DNA from: Polaromonas sp. CF318 | GTDB taxonomy: Bacteria; Pseudomonadota; Gammaproteobacteria; Burkholderiales; Burkholderiaceae_C | DNA: 64,000 nucleotides | NCBI RefSeq assembly: GCF_000282655.1 | Contig: NZ_AKIV01000038.1 | Location: 1 to 64,000, forward strand | Reading direction: 5' to 3' | Part shown: in pieces, positions 58,609-64,000 of the stretch | Position numbering within the stretch: position 1 is the stretch's first letter | Layout of the letters: the number at the start of each line of letters is the position of its first letter | Program-made: the position numbers and the translations under genes | The notes under the pieces: model-generated | Told to the model about the DNA's origin: nothing | What the model saw: only the letters and a program-made list of their open reading frames with translations | Databases searched by the model: none

Positions 58609-58665
58609 GCCCGCGCCCCCTGCCTCATCCACCGAACCTTCCACCCCACGCAAAGAGGTCACGCC

Positions 58666-59631
58666 ATGGTCAGTGCCGTATTCCACAGCCCGCTTGAGGC
58701 CGCACCCGCGGCCCGCGGCGGCGACAAACCCAAAGCCAGGGATGCCGGCCCTGCCCCATTGGCGGCTACCCACAACATGACAAACCCCTCCACCATTCCC
58801 CCCGACGCACAGGCGGGCACTCCCGCCGCACCGGCCCGCGCGCCGTGGGATGCCTCGTTTCTCTGGCTGGCGGTGCTGCCGCCGCTGCTGGGCCTGGGCC
58901 TGCTGGCGCTGGTCTGGGAGCTGGTGTTCATGGGCACGGGCGGCAGCATCCCGTCTCCAAAGGACACCCTCGCCCAGGCGGTGCAGATCTTCAGCGACCC
59001 GTTCTACAGCAAGGGGCCCAACGACCAGGGCGTGGGCTGGAACGTGCTGTCCTCGCTCAAGCGCGTGGCCATGGGCTTCGGCATGGCGGCCGTCGTCGGC
59101 ATCCCGGTCGGCTTCATGATCGGCCGCTTCAATTTCCTGAGCCGCATGTTCAACCCGCTGATCAGCCTGCTGCGCCCGGTCTCGCCGCTGGCCTGGCTGC
59201 CGATAGGCCTGCTGGTCTTCAAGGGCGCCAACCCGGCCGCCATCTGGACCATCTTCATCTGCTCGATCTGGCCCATGATCATCAACACCGCCGTCGGCGT
59301 GCAGCGTGTGCCGCAGGACTACATGAACGTGGCGCGCGTGCTCAAGCTCAGCGAATGGAAGATCGTCACCAAGATCCTCTTCCCCGCCGTGCTGCCCTAC
59401 ATGCTGACCGGCGTGCGCCTGGCCGTGGGCACCGCCTGGCTGGTGATCGTCGCGGCCGAGATGCTGACCGGCGGCGTCGGCATCGGCTTCTGGGTCTGGG
59501 ACGAGTGGAACAACCTCAACGTCAAGAACATCATCATCGCGATCTTCGTGATCGGCATCGTCGGCCTGGTGCTGGAATTCGCGCTGATCAAGCTGGCCAC
59601 GGCCTTCACCTTCGAAGAAGTCAAGAACTGA
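58666..59631 (+). CDS. nrtB: Nitrate ABC transporter permease (NrtB/NasE type)
   Basis: A 321-residue inner-membrane permease of the NrtB/SsuC/TauC family, with an Ala/Pro-rich N-terminal extension of about 60 residues and six membrane segments. The coupling-helix (EAA-like) motif is RVPQDYMNVARVLKLSEWKIVTKILFPAVLPYMLTGVRLAVG. It carries nitrate inward with NrtA and the ATPase. The start follows AAAGAGGT. Confidence 0.9.
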   Translation: MVSAVFHSPLEAAPAARGGDKPKARDAGPAPLAATHNMTNPSTIPPDAQAGTPAAPARAPWDASFLWLAVLPPLLGLGLLALVWELVFMGTGGSIPSPKDTLAQAVQIFSDPFYSKGPNDQGVGWNVLSSLKRVAMGFGMAAVVGIPVGFMIGRFNFLSRMFNPLISLLRPVSPLAWLPIGLLVFKGANPAAIWTIFICSIWPMIINTAVGVQRVPQDYMNVARVLKLSEWKIVTKILFPAVLPYMLTGVRLAVGTAWLVIVAAEMLTGGVGIGFWVWDEWNNLNVKNIIIAIFVIGIVGLVLEFALIKLATAFTFEEVKN

Positions 59632-59647
59632 ACACGGGGAATACGCC

Positions 59648-60457
59648 ATGACATCCTTCACCACCAAGTACATCGAAATCCAGGGCGTCGCGCAGACCTT
59701 CAAGACCCGCAAGGGGCCGTTCCGCGCGCTGCAGAACATCAACCTGACGGTCGCCAAGGGCGAGTTCGTCGCGCTGATCGGCCACTCGGGCTGCGGCAAG
59801 TCCACCCTGCTGAACCTGATCGCCGGCCTGACAACGCCCACCGAGGGCAGCCTGCTATGCGCCAACCGCGAAATCGCCGGGCCCGGCCCGGAGCGCGCCG
59901 TGGTGTTCCAGAACCACTCGCTGCTGCCCTGGCTCACCTGCTTCGAAAACGTCTACCTCGCGGTCGAGCGCGTGTTCTCGGAGACTGAAAACAAGGCGCA
60001 GCTCAAGGCCCGCACCGACGCGGCGCTGGCCATGGTCGGGCTGACGGCGGCGGCGCAAAAACGCCCTGGCGAAATCTCGGGCGGCATGAAGCAGCGCGTC
60101 GGCATCGCGCGCGCGCTGTCCATGGAGCCCAAGGTGCTGCTGCTCGACGAACCCTTCGGCGCGCTGGACGCGCTGACCCGCGCCAAGCTGCAGGACGAGC
60201 TGCTGCAGATCGTGGCCACCACGCAAAGCACGGTGGTGATGGTGACCCATGACGTCGATGAGGCGGTGCTGCTTTCCGACCGCATCGTGATGATGACCAA
60301 CGGCCCCTCGGCCACGATTGGCGAGGTGCTGCAGGTCGAGTTGCCGCGGCCCCGCTCGCGCGTGGCGCTGGCCGAGGACATCCGCTACCTGGGCTACCGC
60401 AAGGCCGTGATCGATTTCCTCTATACGCGCCAGGGCCACGTCGAAAAAGCAGCCTGA
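59648..60457 (+). CDS. nrtD: Nitrate ABC transporter ATPase (NrtD/NasD type)
   Basis: A 269-residue ATPase. Walker A GHSGCGKST at residues 45-53, signature ISGGMKQRVGIARAL, Walker B VLLLDEPFGALD, and the switch MVTHDVDEAVLLSDRIVMMTNGP are complete. There is no extra NrtA-like C-terminal domain, so it is the NrtD/NasD type rather than the cyanobacterial NrtC fusion. It lies 16 bases after nrtB. The 160 bases that follow hold the inverted repeat copy. Confidence 0.92.
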   Translation: MTSFTTKYIEIQGVAQTFKTRKGPFRALQNINLTVAKGEFVALIGHSGCGKSTLLNLIAGLTTPTEGSLLCANREIAGPGPERAVVFQNHSLLPWLTCFENVYLAVERVFSETENKAQLKARTDAALAMVGLTAAAQKRPGEISGGMKQRVGIARALSMEPKVLLLDEPFGALDALTRAKLQDELLQIVATTQSTVVMVTHDVDEAVLLSDRIVMMTNGPSATIGEVLQVELPRPRSRVALAEDIRYLGYRKAVIDFLYTRQGHVEKAA

Positions 60458-60473
60458 GGCAGGCTAGAACAAA

Positions 60474-60519
60474 CCAGCAGGGGCCGCGGAACCGGCTTTG
60501 CCGGGCCGCAGGCGCAGCG
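60474..60519. repeat. Intergenic GC-rich repeat, copy 2 (inverted)
   Basis: Exact reverse complement of 18-63 over 46 bases, then a C/G-rich stretch with a nine-G run. It separates the nrt genes from the kinase gene. Its hairpin core could terminate or stabilise the nrtABD message. Confidence 0.75.
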
Positions 60520-60617
60520 CCCTCTCGGGGGGGGGCAGCGACCCGCGCAGCGGCGGAGCGTGGGGGCCCGTGTCGACCGTTTCGCCAGTCCGCCAGTTCG
60601 CATAAGGGAGGTTTCCT

Positions 60618-62741
60618 ATGTCCGCAGTTTTGCCAGTCCATGGCGCCGACAGGATCGCGGCCGCCCGGCCCGCACGCCAAGCCGGCCCGGGCCTGTTCGG
60701 CAAGTACCGCGAAATCATCATCGCGGTGGCCTTCTTCCTGCTGTTCGACCTCGGGGTGCTGGTGCTGAACTTCTACACCTCGTTCAAGATCGACCAGGAC
60801 ACCGTGGCCATCAACCTGTCGGGGCGCCAGCGTTATGTGTCCCAGCGCGTCGCGCGCACCCTGCTGGAGCTTGACGCCACGCGCGCCGCCGGGCTTTTCT
60901 ACAAGCCCGAGACCCTGGCGGAGCTGCGCTCGGGCGCCAAGATCTTCCAGATCTCGCAGGTGGCTTTTCGCGAAGGCGGAACGATTCCCGGCGGCGACGG
61001 CAAGCCGGTCTACCTGCACCCCGTGACATCCAGCCGCGGCCGCGAGCTCGAAGAGAAGGTGGAAGTCCTGTGGAAGCCCTACTTCGCCCTGCTCCAGCCC
61101 TTGCTGACCGGTGACAACTTCACGCAGCAGGAACTGGCCGCCGCGCTGGCCTACAGCCAGGCCCACAACAGCGAGCTGCTGGGCGCGGCCAACGACTTCG
61201 TGACCGAAACACAGCAGATAGGCGCTTCGCGCGCCAGCGTGCTGCGCATGGTGCAAACCGGCGGCATCGTGCTGGCCCTGCTGAACTTCGCCTTCATCCT
61301 GTTCAAGTTCCTGCGCCGCCTGAAGACCTCCGACGCCGCGATTGAAGCGGCGACCGAGGAAAACCGCGAAATCCTCGCCAGCGTGCGCGAGGGCCTGTTC
61401 CTGCTCACGCCCGGGCACCAGCTCGGCTCGCAGCTGTCCCGCTCCACCCATGCGCTGTTCGGCAAGACGCTGGCACCGGGGCAGAATTTTTTTGAGGTGC
61501 TGTCCACGCTGGTGTCCCTCAAAGCCCTCACCGACGCGCGCGACTATGTCGAGCTGCTGTTCTCCCCGCATGTGAAAGAGCAGCTGGTCCAGGGCATCAA
61601 CCCGCTTTCGGAAGTGGAACTGACTGTTGCCAACCGCCTGGGCCAGCAGACGACCCGCTACCTGTCCTTCCATTTCAACCGGGTGCAGGACGGCGCCACC
61701 GTGCGGCACCTGCTGGTCACCGTGCAGGACATCACGCAAAAGGTTGAGCTGCAGGCGAGGCTCGCCGGCGAACGCCAGCGCTCGCAAAAAGAGCTGTCCA
61801 TGATGCTCAAGGCCTTTGAGACCGAGCCGGCCATGATGCGGGCCTTCGTCGAGCGCGCCGAGGCTTCGCTGCTCGAGGTCAACGACCTGTTGCGCAGCAC
61901 CTCCTCGGCCGCCTCCGAGGTCCAGGTGCTCAAGGCCGTGGACGGCGCCTACCGCCGCATCCACGCCTTCAAGGGCGACGCCGCCTCGCTGGGCCTGGAA
62001 ATCCTGGCCACGCTGGCCCACCAGTTCGAGAGTGAGTTGCAAAAACTCAAGGACAGCGGCGCGGCCACCGGCGACGCCCTGCTGGCCCTGCCCTTGCCGC
62101 TGGAAGACCTGCTCTCCAAGGTGGGCGCCTTCAAGGCCCTGAGCCAGAAACGCTCCGGCGAGGACGCGCCGTCCCGGCAAGCGAACTCGCCGGAAAGCCT
62201 GCATGCCGCGCTCACGCAACTGGCGGCCGAAGTATCCGCCGACTGCGGCAAACGCGTGAACATCGACGTGCGCATGGCCGGCATGCCCGAGATACCGCCG
62301 TCCAAGATGAACCTGGTGCGCGAGATCGCCATCCAGCTGCTGCGCAATGCCGTGGTGCACGGCGTGGAAACCCCTGCCGCTCGGCAGACCGTCGGTAAAT
62401 CCGCCGCAGGAGAGGTCGCCGTCACGCTGGGTCCTGACGGCGCCGGGCAGTGGCAACTCAGCGTGCGCGACGACGGCGGTGGCCTGAACGCGGGCCATGT
62501 CCGCCGCCGCCTGCTGGAGCTCGGCTGGTACAACATGGAACAGCTGCAGAGCTTCAGCGACAAGCAGATCGTCGCGAACATCTTCAAGCCCGGTTTTTCC
62601 ACCGCCGGCAGCACGTCGCGACATGCCGGCCGCGGTGTCGGCCTGGACCTGGTGCAGGCCAACGTGCAGAGCCTGGGCGCGCGCCTGCTGCTGTCGAGCA
62701 CTCCTGGCCAGCACACTGAGTTCCGGGTCGTGTTTTCCTGA
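60618..62741 (+). CDS. Membrane receptor kinase: PilJ/NarX-like sensor, HPt and CheA-type ATPase
   Basis: A 707-residue sensor. Membrane segment 1 (about residues 32-54) is followed by the periplasmic sequence AINLSGRQRYVSQRVARTL (64-82), the type IV pilus/NarX-like domain motif that in NarX forms the nitrate P-box. Segment 2 is at about 210-233, then a PAS-like region (about 246-370), an HPt domain with the phosphorylatable histidine H449 in RRIHAFKGDAASLG, and a CheA-type ATPase (N577 in LLRNAVVHGVE, DDGGG at 618-622, GRGVGLDLV at 671-679). There is no CheW-like domain, no CheA dimerisation domain and no receiver. Start ATG follows AAGGGAGG. The following genes encode CheY- and CheX-like proteins; the neighbours are nitrate transport genes. 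Nitrate sensing is an inference. Confidence 0.8.
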   Translation: MSAVLPVHGADRIAAARPARQAGPGLFGKYREIIIAVAFFLLFDLGVLVLNFYTSFKIDQDTVAINLSGRQRYVSQRVARTLLELDATRAAGLFYKPETLAELRSGAKIFQISQVAFREGGTIPGGDGKPVYLHPVTSSRGRELEEKVEVLWKPYFALLQPLLTGDNFTQQELAAALAYSQAHNSELLGAANDFVTETQQIGASRASVLRMVQTGGIVLALLNFAFILFKFLRRLKTSDAAIEAATEENREILASVREGLFLLTPGHQLGSQLSRSTHALFGKTLAPGQNFFEVLSTLVSLKALTDARDYVELLFSPHVKEQLVQGINPLSEVELTVANRLGQQTTRYLSFHFNRVQDGATVRHLLVTVQDITQKVELQARLAGERQRSQKELSMMLKAFETEPAMMRAFVERAEASLLEVNDLLRSTSSAASEVQVLKAVDGAYRRIHAFKGDAASLGLEILATLAHQFESELQKLKDSGAATGDALLALPLPLEDLLSKVGAFKALSQKRSGEDAPSRQANSPESLHAALTQLAAEVSADCGKRVNIDVRMAGMPEIPPSKMNLVREIAIQLLRNAVVHGVETPAARQTVGKSAAGEVAVTLGPDGAGQWQLSVRDDGGGLNAGHVRRRLLELGWYNMEQLQSFSDKQIVANIFKPGFSTAGSTSRHAGRGVGLDLVQANVQSLGARLLLSSTPGQHTEFRVVFS

Positions 62742-62813
62742 GGCCGCCCCACATGACCACTTCCCAGACATCCCAGACATCCCAAACACCCCCAACCCAC
62801 AAGGAGGCTCACC

Positions 62814-63185
62814 ATGCGATTGCTGATTGTTGACGACTCCAACATGATCCGCACCCGCATTTCGCGCGTGGTGCAAAACGGCGGCATCAAGGGCATCGTG
62901 CTCGCGGGCCTGGCCAGAAACGGCAACGAGGCCGTGCGGCTGGCACGGGCGACGCGGCCCGAAGTCGTCACCATGGACCTGACCATGCCCGAGATGGACG
63001 GCATCGAATGCATTTCCGCGCTGCTCAAGCTGGACCCGGCCGTCAAGATCCTCGTGGTCAGCGCGCTCAGCGACAAGTCGACGGCCATCCAGGCGCTCAA
63101 GCTGGGTGCGCGCGGCTTCGTCGCCAAACCCTTCACCGATGACGAGCTGCAGATGGCATTGCTCGACATCGCCGACATGCGCTAA
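62814..63185 (+). CDS. Single-domain response regulator, CheY-like
   Basis: A 123-residue receiver with nothing attached. The acidic pocket is D7 and D8, the phosphoacceptor D55 (VTMDLTMPEMDG), switch S83 (VVSALSD) and lysine K105 (VAKPF). It has the complete set of residues for phosphotransfer from the HPt of the upstream kinase. AAGGAGG precedes the start. The output is unknown: possibly the flagellar motor, possibly a protein partner. The stop overlaps the ribosome site of the CheX-like gene. Confidence 0.87.
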   Translation: MRLLIVDDSNMIRTRISRVVQNGGIKGIVLAGLARNGNEAVRLARATRPEVVTMDLTMPEMDGIECISALLKLDPAVKILVVSALSDKSTAIQALKLGARGFVAKPFTDDELQMALLDIADMR

Positions 63186-63196
63186 GGAGGGCTGCT

Positions 63197-63655
63197 GTGG
63201 CCACACTCAACGAAAACGACCTCAAGCTGTTTGTCGACTCGATCCGGCATTACCTGAAGGTCACGACCCGGCAGGAGCCCCAAATCACCTCGGCCTACCT
63301 CGGCTCGGGCGATATCGAGGGCTTTGAATTCAACGGCATCGTGGCCTTTTCGGGCAGCCACAACGGCCATGTGATGGTCTCCATGCCGGGCAAACTGGTG
63401 CGTGAAATTTTGCTGCTGCAGCATGAAACCGACCTCAGTGACGGCAACCTGCTGGACGCGGTGGGCGAAATCGCCAATACGCTGGCCGGCAATGCGCGCA
63501 AGGCCCTGGGGTCAGAGCTGCAGATTTCGGTGCCCGTCAAGATGCAGGGTACCCAGGGCATGAAGGCCAGGGTGCGTACCCGCCCCTATGTCATCACGCT
63601 GCGCTGGAACCACTATTCGGCCATGGTCTGCGTCGACATGGACCGCAAGAACTGA
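63197..63655 (+). CDS. CheX-like chemotaxis phosphatase family protein
   Basis: A 152-residue protein of the CheX/CheC/FliY family. The signature D-x3-E-x2-N occurs in LLDAVGEIANTLAGNARKALG, with a proline 19 residues on (ISVPVKM), slightly closer than in described CheX. Known members dephosphorylate CheY-P. The start is GTG with TAAGGAGG six bases upstream, whose TAA is the stop of the receiver gene, so the two are coupled. The natural substrate would be the CheY-like protein encoded just before. Confidence 0.82.
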   Translation: MATLNENDLKLFVDSIRHYLKVTTRQEPQITSAYLGSGDIEGFEFNGIVAFSGSHNGHVMVSMPGKLVREILLLQHETDLSDGNLLDAVGEIANTLAGNARKALGSELQISVPVKMQGTQGMKARVRTRPYVITLRWNHYSAMVCVDMDRKN

Positions 63656-63674
63656 GCGGGATTCCCGCCGGGGC

Positions 63675-63689
63675 GCACGCATTTTGTGC
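63675..63689 (+). promoter_or_regulatory. NtrC-like binding site upstream of narK
   Basis: GCAC-N7-GTGC, followed after three bases by another GCAC (63693-63696). This three-arm array is the reverse arrangement of the one before nrtA. It is about 75 bases upstream of the -24 element. Confidence 0.6.
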
Positions 63690-63758
63690 GGCGCACCAAA
63701 AGAAACCGGAAAATGGGCTGAAACCGCGCCGTGAGGGTGCGTTTTGCACGCCCCAAGG

Positions 63759-63774
63759 TGGCACGCTTTTCGCA
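63759..63774 (+). promoter_or_regulatory. Sigma-54 promoter of narK
   Basis: TGGCAC-GCTTT-TCGCA: the -24 block is perfect and the -12 keeps the essential GC but has C for the second T. Spacing GG to GC is ten bases. Transcription should begin near 63785, giving a leader of about 32 bases without an ANTAR element. Confidence 0.7.
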
Positions 63775-63775
63775 C

Positions 63776-63790
63776 TGATTCTGTGAATCA
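63776..63790. promoter_or_regulatory. 15-base palindrome at the predicted narK transcription start
   Basis: TGATTC-TGT-GAATCA is perfectly symmetric and covers the expected initiation point of the sigma-54 promoter. It could be a repressor operator or a 5'-end hairpin. No equal motif was seen at nrtA. Confidence 0.5.
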
Positions 63791-63816
63791 ACCATCTCAC
63801 AGAAAGAGCTTGCACC

Positions 63817-64000
63817 ATGGCGGGGTTCCGTAATTTTCTCAAGGCTGGTCACGCGCCCACGCTGGGCGCGGCGTTTTTTTACTTTGCCTTCTCATGTTGC
63901 ATCTGGGTCATGAACGGGGCCATGGCGCCCTTCATCTCCGAAACCTACAACCTTTCGCCGACCCAGAAGGGTGTGATGCTCTCGGTCCCCATTTTCGCCG
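63817..64000 (+). CDS. narK: Nitrate/nitrite MFS transporter, NarK family (partial)
   Basis: The first 61 codons of a gene that continues beyond the window. MAGFRNFLKAGHAPTLGAAFFYFAFSCCIWVMNGAMAPFI, followed by LSPTQKGVMLSVPIFA, is the opening of a nitrate-nitrite porter: helix 1 with FxFSxxIWVxxG and the loop before helix 2. In this setting it is probably the assimilatory uptake type (NasA-like) and may be followed by nitrite and nitrate reductase genes. AGAAAGAG precedes the start. Confidence 0.85.
   Translation, partial: MAGFRNFLKAGHAPTLGAAFFYFAFSCCIWVMNGAMAPFISETYNLSPTQKGVMLSVPIFA

Noticed and set aside
60520-60600. A search for a separate sigma-54 promoter for the kinase gene
   Set aside because: No TGGCAC-type element was found in 60458-60617; the kinase may be transcribed by read-through from nrtA or from an unrecognised promoter.
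62753-62833. A 26-codon ORF before the CheY-like gene with repeated TSQ units
   Set aside because: It overlaps the receiver start out of frame and probably reflects the short CCAGACATC repeats of the spacer.
60003-63206. A 1067-codon open frame on the minus strand across nrtD, the kinase and the receiver
   Set aside because: It spans three recognisable genes on the other strand and has no domain character.

Overview
The window is GC-rich and looks like a chromosomal segment of a beta-proteobacterium of the Comamonadaceae (Polaromonas, Rhodoferax or Variovorax-like; the genus is a guess). The grounds are a Burkholderiales-type gene order (rpsO-pnp-quinone oxidoreductase-tpiA-secG-tRNA-Leu-nuoA-N-DUF2818-NUDIX-DUF1178), a Bug/TctC solute receptor beside an IclR regulator, and a typical GC-rich intergenic repeat present twice. 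No phage, transposase, CRISPR array or rRNA was seen. Long open frames antisense to real genes are common here because of the base composition and were left out.

Layout. 1-6500: a YbbA/YbbP-type ABC ATPase and permease, separated by two opposite-strand genes (a small double-AP2 protein and a threonine dehydratase-like enzyme), then two small unknown genes. 6.5-18 kb: catabolic and accessory genes, including LysR/DoxX/GST, IclR/Bug/alpha-hydroxy-acid oxidase with a 46-codon overlapping ORF, LysR/DUF1127, a PLP enzyme, an AttH-like protein, YCII, Sel1 and a thioesterase. 18.1-21.4 kb: a leftward patch of narrowly distributed families (DUF4261, DUF6928, SRPBCC, YubB-like, lipoprotein). 21.6-26.9 kb: a MarR-controlled EmrAB/outer-membrane tripartite efflux operon with a near-consensus promoter. 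27-30.8 kb: an MsbA-like ABC exporter, glutamate dehydrogenase and a membrane protein. 30.8-46.8 kb: the complete 14-gene complex I operon with three translationally linked trailing genes. 46.9-52 kb: tRNA-Leu(GAG), secG, tpiA, a quinone oxidoreductase, pnp and rpsO. 52-56.3 kb: an aminotransferase, an orphan amino-acid-type solute receptor, Hsp20 and tsaD.

The most interesting part is 56.3-64 kb, a nitrate-assimilation locus. A NasT-type ANTAR antiterminator precedes nrtA-nrtB-nrtD. The 375-base gap before nrtA contains an NtrC-like box, a sigma-54 promoter, three consecutive hairpins with A-x-x-G-x-x hexaloops (the signature recognised by ANTAR proteins) and a long intrinsic terminator whose 5' arm is the third hairpin. 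Downstream lie a membrane receptor kinase (PilJ/NarX-like sensor, HPt, CheA-type ATPase, no CheW domain), a CheY-like receiver and a CheX-like phosphatase, and then narK with its own sigma-54 promoter, an NtrC-like box mirroring the one at nrtA, and a palindrome at the predicted start of transcription. No NasS-like sensor for NasT is visible. I propose that the kinase-CheY-CheX trio is a self-contained signalling module tied to nitrate uptake; its function is unknown from sequence alone.
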